Notes: generated by a model not told the origin, from the sequence alone. A stretch of 64,000 bases of DNA from Rhodococcus sp. Leaf247 (GCF_001426185.1 NZ_LMRP01000002.1:672287-736286), one strand, 5' to 3'. Positions 9,196-21,952 are shown, numbered from the stretch's first letter. Numbers and translations are program-made.

Positions 9196-10758
9196 GTGCA
9201 GGTCACCAGCGTCGGACACGCCGGATTCCACATTCGGACAACAGCGGGATCCATTCTGTGCGACCCGTGGGTCAATCCGGCGTACTTCACGTCGTGGTTC
9301 CCGTTCCCGGACAACTCCCAGCTGGACTGGGACGACCTGGGCAACTGCGACTACCTGTACGTCTCGCATCTGCACAAGGACCACTTCGATCCGAAGCACC
9401 TGGCGAAGCACGTCAACAAGGACGCCGTGGTGCTGCTGCCGGACTACCCGGTGCCGGATCTGCGCACGGAGCTCGAGAAGCTCGGCTTCACCAAGTTCTT
9501 CGAGACGACCGACTCGGTCAAGCACACGGTGTCCGGCCCGAAGGGCGACCTCGACGTGATGATCGTCGCACTGCGCGCCCCCGCCGACGGCCCCATCGGG
9601 GACTCCGGCCTCGTCGTCAGCGACGGGGAGACCACCGCGTTCAACATGAACGACGCCCGGCCCGTGGACCTCGACATGATGACCGAGGCCTTCGGCCACA
9701 TCGACGTCCATATGCTGCAGTACTCCGGCGCCATCTGGTACCCGATGGTCTACGACATGCCGCAGCGCGCCAAGGATGCCTTCGGCACCCAGAAGCGGCA
9801 GCGTCAGATGGACCGGTGTCGGCAGTACATCGAGCAGGTCGGCGCGACGTGGGTCATCCCGTCCGCCGGTCCACCGTGCTTCCTCGACGACGAGTTGCGC
9901 TCGCTGAACGACGTCTACGGCGATCCGGCGAACATCTTCCCCGACCAGATGGTGTTCCTCGACCAGATGCGCCGCCACGGCCACGACAAGGGCCTGCTGA
10001 TGATGCCGGGAACCACGGCGGACTTTGCCGGTTCCGACCTGAACGAGCTGGCGCACCCACTGCCCACCGACGAGGTGGAGGCCATCTTCACCACCGGCAA
10101 GGCCGACTACATCGAGGCGTACGCGCAGCGTCAGGCCGACGTCATCGCGGCCGAGAAGGCGTCGTGGGCGACCGCAGCCGGTGAGCCACTGCTGGGACCG
10201 CTGCGCGCGCTGTTCGAGCCGATCATGGCGCAGACCGACCAGATCTCCGACGGCATCGGCTACCCGGTGGAGCTCAATCTGCAGGGCGCCGACAGAGTGG
10301 TGCTCGATTTCCCGAAACGCATCGTGCGCGAACCGATCCAGGACGAGAAGTTCCGCTACACATTCGAGATCCCGGCCGAGCTGGTCCGCACGGTGCTGCG
10401 GGACGGCGAGTCCGACTGGGTCAACTCGATCTTCTTGTCGACGCGATTCCGCGCGAAGCGGGTCGGTGGCTATAACGAGTTCCTGTACACGTTCTTCAAG
10501 TGCCTCACCGACGAGCGCATCGCTTACGCGGACGGTTGGTTCGCCGAGGCGCACGACGACACGGCGACCATCGTCAAGGACGGCTGGGAGATCCAGCGCC
10601 GGTGCCCGCACCTGAAGGCGGATCTGTCGAAGTTCGGTGTCATCGAGGGGAACACGCTGACGTGCAACCTGCACGGCTGGGACTGGAACCTCGAGACGGG
10701 CAAGTGCCTGACCTCGAAGGGTCACCCGCTGCGATCCGAGCGCGCCGCGCAGAGTTAA
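9196..10758 (+). CDS. Metallo-beta-lactamase fold / Rieske [2Fe-2S] fusion protein (Rv3818-like)
   Basis: This 520-residue protein has an N-terminal metallo-beta-lactamase-like domain with the metal motif SHLHKDHFD (HxHxDH). Its C-terminus (about residues 460-505) is a Rieske domain with CPH and, 16 residues on, CNLH ligands for a [2Fe-2S] cluster. The layout recalls CMP-sialic acid hydroxylase (CMAH) relatives and M. tuberculosis Rv3818. A monooxygenase or redox role on a bound substrate is inferred; none is proven. GTG 9196 is chosen because a GAAGGA ribosome binding site sits 5 bases upstream. DUF2505 genes follow directly. Confidence 0.85.
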   Translation: MQVTSVGHAGFHIRTTAGSILCDPWVNPAYFTSWFPFPDNSQLDWDDLGNCDYLYVSHLHKDHFDPKHLAKHVNKDAVVLLPDYPVPDLRTELEKLGFTKFFETTDSVKHTVSGPKGDLDVMIVALRAPADGPIGDSGLVVSDGETTAFNMNDARPVDLDMMTEAFGHIDVHMLQYSGAIWYPMVYDMPQRAKDAFGTQKRQRQMDRCRQYIEQVGATWVIPSAGPPCFLDDELRSLNDVYGDPANIFPDQMVFLDQMRRHGHDKGLLMMPGTTADFAGSDLNELAHPLPTDEVEAIFTTGKADYIEAYAQRQADVIAAEKASWATAAGEPLLGPLRALFEPIMAQTDQISDGIGYPVELNLQGADRVVLDFPKRIVREPIQDEKFRYTFEIPAELVRTVLRDGESDWVNSIFLSTRFRAKRVGGYNEFLYTFFKCLTDERIAYADGWFAEAHDDTATIVKDGWEIQRRCPHLKADLSKFGVIEGNTLTCNLHGWDWNLETGKCLTSKGHPLRSERAAQS

Positions 10759-10767
10759 TCTCAGTCC

Positions 10768-11286
10768 ATGCCACGCAGGTTCGATCACACGGTCCCGTCC
10801 TCCCTCTCCGCCGCGACGGTGCACGCCGCGCTCACGTCGGAGAAGTACTGGGCGGATCGCCTCGAGGCCGTGGGCGGCCCCAAGGCCGTGCTGAACGATG
10901 TCACCGTCTCCGGCGACACGGCCGACACCCGCACCGTGTCCGTATCGATGACGCAGGCCATCGCCGAGGAGCTGCTGCCGGGCGCGATCACGTCCATCCG
11001 CCCCGGTGACCTGGTCATCCACCGCACCGAGTCGTGGGGTTCACTGGACGCCCAGGGTGCCTCGGGCACGTTCGAGGCCAAGGTCGAGGGCGCTCCCGCC
11101 TCGATCACCGGAACTCTCGCGCTGCGGTCGAAGGGTGCCGGATCCGCGCTCACCGCGACGGGTCAGGCCGAGGTCAAGGTGCCCATCTTCGGCGGGAAGA
11201 TCGAGCAGGCCGTCATCGAGCAGGTCCTCGCCCTCATCGACGCCGAACAGGATTTCACCGACACCTGGGCGCCGGAGCACCTCTGA
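10768..11286 (+). CDS. DUF2505 protein (first copy)
   Basis: This 172-residue protein has the DUF2505 START-like fold (PFAM family of actinobacterial proteins; Rv0481c is the likely relative). It begins with a basic MPRRFDHTVPSS segment and ends in a helix rich in acidic residues. The region FGGKIEQAVIEQVLAL is typical. START-like folds bind hydrophobic ligands, so lipid binding is possible but unproven. A TAATCT -10 box (10756-10761), overlapping the stop codon of the previous gene, ends 6 bases before the ATG, so it may have its own leaderless promoter. Confidence 0.85.
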   Translation: MPRRFDHTVPSSLSAATVHAALTSEKYWADRLEAVGGPKAVLNDVTVSGDTADTRTVSVSMTQAIAEELLPGAITSIRPGDLVIHRTESWGSLDAQGASGTFEAKVEGAPASITGTLALRSKGAGSALTATGQAEVKVPIFGGKIEQAVIEQVLALIDAEQDFTDTWAPEHL

Positions 11287-11308
11287 CTCACCGGTAACCT
11301 CATCGACC

Positions 11309-11812
11309 ATGGCACGTCGCATGAACTACTCGGCTCGACTCCCGTTCACGACGGAACAGGTGTACGCAGCGTTGACGACCCGGGACTACTGGGACGCGAT
11401 CATCGTCGAACTGCGCAAACTGTCCGAGAACGAGCTGACGAAGTTCGAGGTCACCGCCGACGGCGTCGACGTCGTCATGCGCCACATCATCCCTCGCAAC
11501 ACGCTTCCCGACGTGGCGCAGGCCGTGATGAAGAAGGACATGGTCATCACCCGCAACATCCACCACGACGCGTACTCGGAGACGACGGCCGGCAAGTACG
11601 ACGCGTCCATCCCCGCCGGTCCCGGCAGCCTCACCGGCACGACGTCGCTCTTCGCGACCGAGACCGGCTCCACGCTGCGCACCACGTCCGAGGCGAAGGT
11701 CTACATCCCGTTCATCGGCGGCAAGCTCGAACAGCTGATGTTGGTCAACCTCGTCGATCTGTGGCGCGGCGAGGGCGACGTCACGCACGAATGGCTGACG
11801 AAGAACGCCTGA
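11309..11812 (+). CDS. DUF2505 protein (second copy)
   Basis: This 167-residue paralogue of the preceding gene begins MARRMNYSARLPFTTEQVYA and shares the YIPFIGGKLEQLMLVNLVDL C-terminal helix. The two are a tandem pair with clearly diverged sequence. ATG 11309 is chosen over upstream frame extensions because it gives the conserved N-terminus and has a TAACCT box (11295-11300) 8 bases upstream. The function is unknown. Confidence 0.85.
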   Translation: MARRMNYSARLPFTTEQVYAALTTRDYWDAIIVELRKLSENELTKFEVTADGVDVVMRHIIPRNTLPDVAQAVMKKDMVITRNIHHDAYSETTAGKYDASIPAGPGSLTGTTSLFATETGSTLRTTSEAKVYIPFIGGKLEQLMLVNLVDLWRGEGDVTHEWLTKNA

Positions 11813-11843
11813 TCCCCCCTCTGCGCTTCCGGACCGTCTGCTC

Positions 11844-15229
<3,386 letters not shown>

Positions 15230-15330
15230 GACGTGAGACTACTCGGATGTGTCATCTGTCACAGTCTTTTCGCGGAGGCTCGTCACCCGGATGCCTCGTT
15301 CACAGAGATGCCTCAGACACCTGCTGAACA

Positions 15331-16077
15331 ATGTCCCTCATGAGCCAATCCACTGCACCCCGGCGGCGCTCCCGAGTGCCCCTCATCGCGATCTCCGTGG
15401 TCGTCGTGCTGATCGTCGCGCTCGTCGGCGGCGAGCTGTACGCCCGCAACCGCGTCGAGAACTGCCTCACCACGCAGTTCGAGAGCGAGCTCGGCTCGCA
15501 GATCGACGTCGGGCTCGGACTGCAGCCCGTGCTGTTCTCGCTGGCCACGAAGAAGTTCTCGTCCGTCGACATCTCCAGCGACGACACGAAGTTCGGGCCG
15601 GCGCAGGACATGCAGGTCCAGGCCACCATCGACGACGTCGACCTCACGGGCAGCGACACCTCGTCCGGGCAGATCGGCAGCAGCTCGGCGGACGTCACCT
15701 GGTCCACCGAGGGCATCCTCGCGACCCTCCAGGCCCAGGGCGTCGGCGGCATCGTCTCCGGTGTCACCAGCGACCCGGGGGCGGGCACGCTGAACTTCGG
15801 CATCGTCGGCGGGCTCGCCCAGTTGACGGTGAAGCCTGTCGTCCAGGGCGACGCCATCGTCGTGGAGACGGTCGACGCGTCGATCCTCGGCATCGGCATC
15901 CCGACGGACCTGGCGGACAGCGTCGTCAAGATCCTCACGGACAGCCTGCAGGCCTACCCGCTGGGAATGACTCCCGACGCGCTCGAGGTCACCGACACGG
16001 GCATCCACATGACGCTCAGCGGCGGTCAGTACACGATCCCCGTCGCGCAGGACTCCTCGCAGCAGATCAGCTGCTGA
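15331..16077 (+). CDS. DUF2993 (LmeA-family) membrane-anchored protein
   Basis: This 248-residue protein has a basic N-terminus, one transmembrane segment (about residues 15-38) and an extracytoplasmic domain of the DUF2993 type. The family includes LmeA, a periplasmic protein needed for lipomannan elongation in mycobacteria, and is thought to bind lipids. This gene may serve the envelope in a similar way. ATG 15340 is an alternative start three codons on. Its TGA abuts the stop codon of convergent deoC without a spare base. Confidence 0.8.
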   Translation: MSLMSQSTAPRRRSRVPLIAISVVVVLIVALVGGELYARNRVENCLTTQFESELGSQIDVGLGLQPVLFSLATKKFSSVDISSDDTKFGPAQDMQVQATIDDVDLTGSDTSSGQIGSSSADVTWSTEGILATLQAQGVGGIVSGVTSDPGAGTLNFGIVGGLAQLTVKPVVQGDAIVVETVDASILGIGIPTDLADSVVKILTDSLQAYPLGMTPDALEVTDTGIHMTLSGGQYTIPVAQDSSQQISC

Positions 16078-16755
16078 TCAGGCCGGGAACCCGTCCAGCA
16101 CCGCGCGGGTTCCCGACAGTCCCAGCCGTGTCGCACCGGCCTCGATCAGCGCTCGGGCGGTGTCCGCGTCGCGGATGCCGCCCGATGCCTTGATGCCGAG
16201 CCGCCCACCCACGGCCGACGCCATCAGAGCGATCGCCTCGACCGACGCACCGCCGGCGGGGTGGAAACCGGTGGAGGTCTTGACGAAGTTCGCGCCACCG
16301 CGCTCGGCCGCGTAGCAGCACTCCGTCACGGCGCGTTCTCCCTGCGCGGACGCCAGCAGGGCGGCGGACTCGATGATCACCTTGAGAACGGCGTTGTCCC
16401 CCATCGCTTCCCGGACGGTGATGATGTCGGACAGCACGGCATTGAAGTCGCCCGCAGTCGCCGCGCCGACATCGATGACCATGTCGATCTCGGTGGCCCC
16501 GTGCTGGACGGCCAGGCGCGCTTCGGATCCCTTGATCAGCGAATGATGCTTTCCGGACGGGAAACCCGCCACCGCGGCGACGACCAGGTCGCCGGTGTCG
16601 CGCACCGGAAGCATCGACGGTGAGACGCACACCGCGAGCACTCCCAGATCCTTCGCCTCGTCGATGAGCGCCCGCACGTCGGCGAGCGTCGCTTCGGGCT
16701 TGAGCAGCGTGTGATCGACCATGCGGGCGACGTCACCGCGGGTGAGGGTAGTCAT
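16078..16755 (-). CDS. deoC: Deoxyribose-phosphate aldolase
   Basis: The enzyme cleaves 2-deoxyribose-5-phosphate to glyceraldehyde-3-phosphate and acetaldehyde in deoxynucleoside breakdown. The 225-residue protein shows [10 protein letters not shown], the Schiff-base lysine in LKVIIE, and the second lysine in [13 protein letters not shown] 16755 gives the usual family length. The matching M. tuberculosis gene is Rv0478, in the same neighbourhood. It is divergent from purU, with 27 bases between starts. Confidence 0.95.
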   Translation of the reverse strand: MTTLTRGDVARMVDHTLLKPEATLADVRALIDEAKDLGVLAVCVSPSMLPVRDTGDLVVAAVAGFPSGKHHSLIKGSEARLAVQHGATEIDMVIDVGAATAGDFNAVLSDIITVREAMGDNAVLKVIIESAALLASAQGERAVTECCYAAERGGANFVKTSTGFHPAGGASVEAIALMASAVGGRLGIKASGGIRDADTARALIEAGATRLGLSGTRAVLDGFPA

Positions 16756-16782
16756 GACGTCCAGCCTGTCACGGGTGAGAGA

Positions 16783-17667
16783 ATGGGTTCCATGCCGTCC
16801 GAATCTCGCCGCTTCGTTCTCACTCTCGGATGTCCCGATCGCACGGGTATCGTCGCGCGGATCTCGACCTTCCTCGCCGATCTCGGTGGGTCGATCGTCG
16901 AGGCCGCATACCACGCCGATGCGGACAGCGGCTGGTTCTTCACACGCCAGGCAGTCGCGGCGTCGTCGATCGACATCGGGGTGGACGAGCTCCGGGCGCG
17001 TTTCGCCTCCGTGGCAGACGAGATCGGCCCCGAGACCGAGTGGTCGCTGAGCGACTCGGGTGAGCGCAAGCGCGTCGTGCTGTTGGTGAGCAAGGAGGGG
17101 CACTGCCTGCACGACCTGCTGGGTCGCGCCGCCGGCGGTGAGCTGCCCGCGACCATCGACGCCGTGATCGGCAACCACCCCGACCTCGAATCCGTCACGC
17201 GCGCACACGGTGTGCAGTTCCACCACGTCCCGTTCCCCAAGGATCCGGCGGAGCGTGGACCGTCCTTCGACACTCTGCGCGACCTCGTGGACGGCTACTC
17301 ACCCGACGCGGTGGTGCTGGCCCGCTTCATGCAGGTACTCCCGGAGTCGTTGTGCGAGCACTGGTCCGGCCGCGCGATCAACATCCACCACAGCTTCCTG
17401 CCGTCGTTCGTCGGCGCCCGCCCGTATCACCAGGCGTTCGCACGCGGCGTCAAGCTGATCGGTGCCACCTGCCACCTGGTGACGGCCGAACTCGACGCCG
17501 GACCCATCATCGAGCAGGACGTCATCCGCATCGACCACTCGGATGCGGTGGCGGACATGGTTCGTCAGGGCCGCGACATCGAGAAGATGGTTCTCGCGCG
17601 CGGACTGCGGTGGCACCTCGAGGACCGCGTCCTCGTCCACGGCCGCAAGACCGTCGTCTTCAGCTGA
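16783..17667 (+). CDS. purU: Formyltetrahydrofolate deformylase
   Basis: The enzyme hydrolyses 10-formyl-tetrahydrofolate to formate and tetrahydrofolate, balancing one-carbon units for purine synthesis. It has an N-terminal ACT domain ([14 protein letters not shown], residues about 12-90) and a formyltransferase-like catalytic domain. Active-site motifs are [27 protein letters not shown] and the downstream Asp in [11 protein letters not shown]. Starts at ATG 16783 or ATG 16792 are both possible; a GTGAGAG site lies just upstream. Length fits the family (about 290). Confidence 0.93.
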   Translation: MGSMPSESRRFVLTLGCPDRTGIVARISTFLADLGGSIVEAAYHADADSGWFFTRQAVAASSIDIGVDELRARFASVADEIGPETEWSLSDSGERKRVVLLVSKEGHCLHDLLGRAAGGELPATIDAVIGNHPDLESVTRAHGVQFHHVPFPKDPAERGPSFDTLRDLVDGYSPDAVVLARFMQVLPESLCEHWSGRAINIHHSFLPSFVGARPYHQAFARGVKLIGATCHLVTAELDAGPIIEQDVIRIDHSDAVADMVRQGRDIEKMVLARGLRWHLEDRVLVHGRKTVVFS

Positions 17668-17679
17668 GTCGGGCTCCGG

Positions 17680-18714
17680 TCAGGCCGGGAGTTCCGCCAG
17701 TCGAACGAGTTCGGCGTCGAACTCGGCGATGGCCTCGACCGAACTCATGTGACCCACACCGGGCAGTTCGATCAGGCGCCCGGACGTGTCGCCATTCAGC
17801 ACGCCGGCGCGGGACAGCTGCTCGGCGAGGCTTCGGGCGTGCACCGGCGGGGTCAATCTGTCGACGGTTCCCACGATGACGGACGTCGGCACGTCGATGT
17901 TGTGCAAGGCGTCGCGGATGTCGAGGGTGGACAACGCCGAACCCCACATCCCGCGGGTCCGAGGTGCACAGTCCCGGACGATGCGCTCGCAGAACGCCAC
18001 CTGTGCGCGCGTCGACGCCGAACCCATGGTCACGTACTTCAGGGCGCGCGCGGACAGCGGGCTGGACGGAATGGGCAGGACCGATCCCATGACGGACGAC
18101 GCGACCCGTGCGGGCACCTGCGCCACACCGGGCGGGAGCGGGATCACCGTCGTCTCACGGACCAGACTGTCGGTCGCGGTGTTGGCCAGCAGAATCGCTT
18201 TCACGTAGCGACGCACCTGCTCGGGATACTCTCCCGCCCAGGCCATCACGGACATGCCGCCCATGCTGTGTCCGGCCAGGACTGCCGGTCGGTCGGTGCT
18301 CACCGTCGCGTCGAGCACTGCGGCGAGGTCGTCTCCCAGGACGTCCGGACCGAGCGGCCGCGTACCGACGTCGCTCGCCCCGTGACCCCGCTGGTCGTAC
18401 ACGACCACCCGGTAGGTGCCGGCCAGGTCGTTGATCTGCGGCGTCCAGTAATCGGCGGAGCAGGTCCATCCGTGGCTCAGCACGATGGGATCGGCGTCGG
18501 GGTCCCCGTACTCACGGACGTGCAGTCGTGCGCCGTCCTCGGCGACGACGGTGCGCACCCGCGGTTCCAGATCGGGTCGACGCAGAAGCACGTCCGCATC
18601 GCCCAGTCGGGTGGACGGCGGTGCGCTTCGGCGGCGGGACACCACAGCTCCCGCCACACCTGCTACCGCGGCGCCGGCGACGGCGGTGGCCAACAACGTG
18701 CGTCGATCGGTCAT
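17680..18714 (-). CDS. Alpha/beta-fold hydrolase with N-terminal membrane/signal segment
   Basis: This 344-residue protein begins MTDRRTLLATAVAGAAVAG, a hydrophobic stretch after two arginines that could be a membrane anchor or a weak export signal. The hydrolase core has LSHGWTCSADYW, the nucleophile GHSMGGMS, an acid in VGTVDRLTPP and a final His in GVGHMSS. The substrate is unknown. The start codon overlaps the MerR stop by 4 bases (ATGA), so the two are translated as a coupled pair. Confidence 0.85.
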   Translation of the reverse strand: MTDRRTLLATAVAGAAVAGVAGAVVSRRRSAPPSTRLGDADVLLRRPDLEPRVRTVVAEDGARLHVREYGDPDADPIVLSHGWTCSADYWTPQINDLAGTYRVVVYDQRGHGASDVGTRPLGPDVLGDDLAAVLDATVSTDRPAVLAGHSMGGMSVMAWAGEYPEQVRRYVKAILLANTATDSLVRETTVIPLPPGVAQVPARVASSVMGSVLPIPSSPLSARALKYVTMGSASTRAQVAFCERIVRDCAPRTRGMWGSALSTLDIRDALHNIDVPTSVIVGTVDRLTPPVHARSLAEQLSRAGVLNGDTSGRLIELPGVGHMSSVEAIAEFDAELVRLAELPA

Positions 18715-19484
18715 GCGTCTCCTCGGGTGTCGTCGTCGGACCCGGGCGAGTCCGACGGTGTCGCGCCGTTGAGCGCGGTCTCCATGGCGTGCACGATCTC
18801 GGCATCCATGGCTTCGGTGAACAGAGCTTGCACGGCCTGGGCCGCCAGAGGACGAAGGGTGGTGATGAGGTCGGCCATCGCGGAGAGTTCGCTCGGCTCG
18901 AGCAGGAACGGATCGGCGCCGCCCGGAACGAAGCGGTCGACGACCAGACGGACGAACTGCTTCGACACGCTGGTCAGATCCGAGTGCACACGTTCGGTGC
19001 GGTCGAGGATGTCCGTCAACGCCAGTCCGGCGTCGAACAGCACCTTCGCGGCGCGGACGAGCGCCGGATTCGCGACGCGGAACCCGTCGCCCTCCGCCGT
19101 GAACACGTCCAACTTCTGGGCGCGTCCGAGTTCGACGTCCGTGATGCGACCGTCGAACATGGCGTCGATGTCGCTGCGGGACAGATAGACCGATCTGTCG
19201 ACGGTGGCGGCGCCGTCCGGGTCCTCGGTGCCCAGCACATCCTCCACACGCAGTCCGTACTGCGCCGCGGTCAGGAGTTCGCTGATGGTGACGAAGGTGT
19301 AGCCCCGGTCGAGCATCCGAGAGATCATCTGCAACCGCGCGAGGTGCGATTCGTCGTACCAGCCGGTGCGCCCGACCTTGCGGGGCGGAGGCAGCAACCC
19401 GCGGTCCTGATAGACGCGCACATTGCGGACGCTCACGCCGGCTTCCCGGGCCAGGTCGTCGATGCGGTACTCCGTCACAGGCAC
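18711..19484 (-). CDS. MerR-family transcriptional regulator
   Basis: This 257-residue regulator has an N-terminal MerR helix-turn-helix (YRIDDLAREAGVSVRNVRVY, then DRGLLPPP and a wing), a dimerisation helix and a long C-terminal domain without metal-binding cysteines, so an organic effector is more likely than a metal. GTG 19484 is supported by a TATCGT -10 box (19491-19496, minus strand) 6 bases upstream; GTG 19478 is the alternative. It likely controls the coupled hydrolase. Confidence 0.88.
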   Translation of the reverse strand: MPVTEYRIDDLAREAGVSVRNVRVYQDRGLLPPPRKVGRTGWYDESHLARLQMISRMLDRGYTFVTISELLTAAQYGLRVEDVLGTEDPDGAATVDRSVYLSRSDIDAMFDGRITDVELGRAQKLDVFTAEGDGFRVANPALVRAAKVLFDAGLALTDILDRTERVHSDLTSVSKQFVRLVVDRFVPGGADPFLLEPSELSAMADLITTLRPLAAQAVQALFTEAMDAEIVHAMETALNGATPSDSPGSDDDTRGDA

Positions 19485-19531
19485 CCTCAGACGATAGGCG
19501 TCGACCTCGGCTGCAGCGACGACACCCTCAC

Positions 19532-19556
19532 TTATCTATTGATTGTCGATAGATAA
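19532..19556. promoter_or_regulatory. Palindromic operator upstream of DUF2975-XRE pair
   Basis: Perfect 8-base arms TTATCTAT (19532-19539) and ATAGATAA (19549-19556) flank a 9-base AT-rich centre that adds two more pairs. The stretch is much more AT-rich than its surroundings. The right arm overlaps a GATAAT -10-like box (19552-19557) about 16 bases before the ATG at 19574. The product of the XRE gene at 20053 is the natural candidate to bind here and autoregulate; it also faces the MerR promoter. Confidence 0.65.
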
Positions 19557-19573
19557 TCGGCGATACTCGATCC

Positions 19574-20053
19574 ATGATCACCGAAGGCCGCGTCATCGCG
19601 GCATCCAAGGCCGCACTCGCCTGCCTCTTCGCCCTCCTCGTGCTCCTGCAGGTCATGTCGCTGCCCGGACAGTTCGCCCACATGGCCCGCGAGAGTCCGG
19701 ACGCGGCCTACCTCCGGTGGCCCCTGACGGCGGTGTCGATCTTCTGGGTGGTGTGCATCCAGGTCGTCGTCGTCTCGACATGGAAGCTGCTGACGCTGGT
19801 GCGACGCGACCGCATCTTCACCGATGCGTCGTTCGTCTGGGTCGACGCGATCGTCCGCTCCATCGCCGCGGCGGGCGCCGTTCTCGCCGTGGTCTTCCTC
19901 GTCGTCGGATTCACGGCGGACGATCCCGGCCTGCCGCTCCTGCTGTTCCTGTTCTGCATGATCATCGGCGTCGCTGCACTTCTCATGGTGGTGATGCGCG
20001 CGCTGTTGCGCCAGGCGACGCCGCTGCGTACCGACATGGACGCGGTCATCTGA
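19574..20053 (+). CDS. DUF2975 membrane protein
   Basis: This 159-residue protein has four predicted transmembrane helices, with the DUF2975 motif around LLTLVRRDRIFTDASFVWVDAIVRSIAAAG. DUF2975 genes are usually paired with a small YozG-like XRE regulator, as here. The pair resembles membrane protein/regulator modules of unknown output. Its TGA overlaps the following ATG by one base (TGATG). Confidence 0.85.
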   Translation: MITEGRVIAASKAALACLFALLVLLQVMSLPGQFAHMARESPDAAYLRWPLTAVSIFWVVCIQVVVVSTWKLLTLVRRDRIFTDASFVWVDAIVRSIAAAGAVLAVVFLVVGFTADDPGLPLLLFLFCMIIGVAALLMVVMRALLRQATPLRTDMDAVI

Positions 20054-20265
20054 TGCCGATCGTCGTGCGCATCGACGTCGAGCTGGCCAAGCGGAAGATG
20101 AGCGTCGGCGACTTCGCCGACCGCGTCGGACTGACGCCGGCCAACGTGGCGGTGTTGAAGAACGGGCGAGCGAAAGCGGTCCGATTCAGCACGCTCGAGA
20201 CCATGTGCCGGGTGCTGGGATGCCAACCCGGTGACCTGCTCGAATGGGTCGACGAACCAGAGTGA
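20053..20265 (+). CDS. Small XRE-family regulator (YozG-like)
   Basis: This 70-residue protein is essentially one helix-turn-helix: SVGDFADRVGLTPANVAVLK then NGRAKAVRFSTLETMCRVLG and CQPGDLLEW. It is the small cytosolic partner typical of DUF2975 pairs. Overlap of stop and start codons implies coupled translation. It probably binds the palindrome at 19532-19556. Confidence 0.88.
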   Translation: MPIVVRIDVELAKRKMSVGDFADRVGLTPANVAVLKNGRAKAVRFSTLETMCRVLGCQPGDLLEWVDEPE

Positions 20266-20333
20266 GCACGGGCTGGATACGGGTGGCCTAACTTCTCCGT
20301 ACGGCCGAGCGAACAAAAACGGAACGGGTGACC

Positions 20334-20339
20334 TACACT
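20334..20339 (+). promoter_or_regulatory. -10 box of mntH (leaderless)
   Basis: TACACT ends 6 bases before the ATG at 20346, with no ribosome binding site. A leaderless mRNA is likely. No MntR-type palindrome was recognised upstream. Confidence 0.5.
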
Positions 20340-20345
20340 CACGGA

Positions 20346-21602
20346 ATGGCAGAGCGCGTCGGCACCCGTCTACCCCCCTCGGGCAGCCTCACACCCGTGC
20401 GGCTGTTCACCCTGCTGGGCCCGGCGTTCGTCGCCGCGATCGCCTACGTCGACCCGGGTAACGTCGCCGCCAATCTCACCGCGGGTGCGCGCTACGGCTA
20501 CCTGCTCGTCTGGGTCCTGGTCGCCGCCAACGCCATGGCCGTACTCATCCAGTACCTGTCGGCCAAGCTCGGTCTCGTCTCGGGCAAGTCGCTGCCGGAA
20601 ATGCTCGGCGCCCGCATGCGCCCCTGGCCCCGGCGGGCGTTCTGGGTGCAGGCCGAGGCCGTGGCGATAGCGACGGACCTCGCCGAGGTCATCGGCGGCG
20701 CCATCGCCCTCAACCTGCTGTTCGGGGTCCCGCTGTTCGTCGGCGGACTCATCACCGGCGTCGTGTCCATGGGCGTGCTCGCCGTCCAGTCGCGCCGCGG
20801 GCAACGCACGTTCGAGTTCGTCGTCATGGGCATGCTGGCGATCATCACCATCGGCTTCCTTACCGGCCTGTTCTTCACCGACGTCGACGCGGGAGGCGTC
20901 GCCGGCGGCCTCGTTCCGGGCTTCGACGGATCGGGATCGGTCCTGCTGGCCGCCAGCATGCTCGGCGCGACCGTCATGCCGCACGCGATCTACCTGCACT
21001 CGGCGTTGGCGCGGGACCGTCACGGCGTCGAGAAGGATTCCGGCCGGCTCGATCGACTGCTGCGGGCGACCAAGTGGGACGTCACCTTCGCCCTGATCAT
21101 CGCGGGCAGCGTCAACATCGGCATGCTGCTCCTCGCGGCCTCGGCCTTCCGCGGCGAGGAGGGAACGGACACCATCGACGGCGCCCACGCCGCCATCGAG
21201 AACAATCTGGGTCCCGGCGTGGCCGCGGTCTTCGCCGTGGGCCTGCTGGCGTCGGGCCTGGCCTCGACGTCGGTGGGGTGCGCCGCGGGTGCCGAGATCA
21301 TGAAAGGTCTGCTGCACAAGCGCATTCCGATCCAGGCCCGGCGCGTGGTGACGTTGATTCCGGCACTCGTGGTGCTGGGCATCGGGGTGGATCCGACGCT
21401 GGCGCTGGTGCTCAGTCAGGTCGTCCTGAGCCTGTGCATCCCGTTCGCGCTGATACCGCTGGTGCGCATGACCTCGAGTGCGGCCGTCATGGGCACTCGC
21501 ATCAACTCCCGCACGACGGTCGTCCTCGCCGTCGTGACGACGGCGCTGATCGTCGCCCTCAACGGGGCGCTGCTGTGGTTGACCGTGACAGGCCAGGGGT
21601 AG
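20346..21602 (+). CDS. mntH: Nramp-family Mn2+/H+ symporter
   Basis: This 418-residue polytopic membrane protein has about 11 transmembrane helices. It carries the metal-site signature DPGN in helix 1 (AAIAYVDPGNVAANLT) and MPH in helix 6 (GATVMPHAIYLHS), both needed for divalent metal transport. It imports manganese, and perhaps iron, using the proton gradient. GTG 20328 would add six residues but would lie upstream of the -10 box. The next gene is on the opposite strand. Confidence 0.93.
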   Translation: MAERVGTRLPPSGSLTPVRLFTLLGPAFVAAIAYVDPGNVAANLTAGARYGYLLVWVLVAANAMAVLIQYLSAKLGLVSGKSLPEMLGARMRPWPRRAFWVQAEAVAIATDLAEVIGGAIALNLLFGVPLFVGGLITGVVSMGVLAVQSRRGQRTFEFVVMGMLAIITIGFLTGLFFTDVDAGGVAGGLVPGFDGSGSVLLAASMLGATVMPHAIYLHSALARDRHGVEKDSGRLDRLLRATKWDVTFALIIAGSVNIGMLLLAASAFRGEEGTDTIDGAHAAIENNLGPGVAAVFAVGLLASGLASTSVGCAAGAEIMKGLLHKRIPIQARRVVTLIPALVVLGIGVDPTLALVLSQVVLSLCIPFALIPLVRMTSSAAVMGTRINSRTTVVLAVVTTALIVALNGALLWLTVTGQG

Positions 21603-21605
21603 CGA

Positions 21606-21899
21606 CTACCAGCGAGGTCCGCGCTGGATGTCGTCGACCTTCGGCCGCACGTCGACGAGGTACACGCCGATGGCGACCACGGCGATGATGCCGACGAATC
21701 CGACCACCGGGAACACCAGCAGTACCAGCAGGGCGATCGCGAGGATGGCCACCCACCCCGGCTTGTTCAGCTTGTCCGCGGCAGTGAACGCATCGGGACG
21801 CTGGCGGATGGCGTGGAACAGCGCGAAGGCGACACCCACCAGGGCGATGAGCTGCAGGATGTTCATGATCGCGCTGGTCGCGCTGTACGCCATGGGCAT
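21606..21899 (-). CDS. DUF2516 membrane protein (Rv0476-like)
   Basis: This ~97-residue protein has two to three hydrophobic helices separated by RQRPDAFTAADKLNKPGW, and ends RPKVDDIQRGPRW. This is the DUF2516 family, small membrane proteins of unknown role in mycolic-acid bacteria. Several ATGs compete (21908, 21899, 21893); 21899 is best spaced from an AGGA site. Like Rv0476 it lies beside hbhA. Confidence 0.8.
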   Translation of the reverse strand: MPMAYSATSAIMNILQLIALVGVAFALFHAIRQRPDAFTAADKLNKPGWVAILAIALLVLLVFPVVGFVGIIAVVAIGVYLVDVRPKVDDIQRGPRW

Positions 21900-21919
21900 A
21901 GCGGTCATCCTAAACGACA

Positions 21920-21952
21920 CCGACCCCCACGCTGGTCTCGCGTGGGGGTCGG
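21920..21952 (-). terminator. Terminator after hbhA operon
   Basis: Perfect 13-base arms (21920-21932 and 21940-21952) with a 7-base loop form a very GC-rich hairpin 16 bases past the hbhA stop. On the minus strand it is followed by TGTCGTTT. Confidence 0.75.

Noticed and set aside
7996-11022. Long minus-strand open frame antisense to murB, MBL-Rieske and DUF2505 genes
   Set aside because: Low-complexity Arg/His/Pro product; typical antisense frame of high-GC genes.
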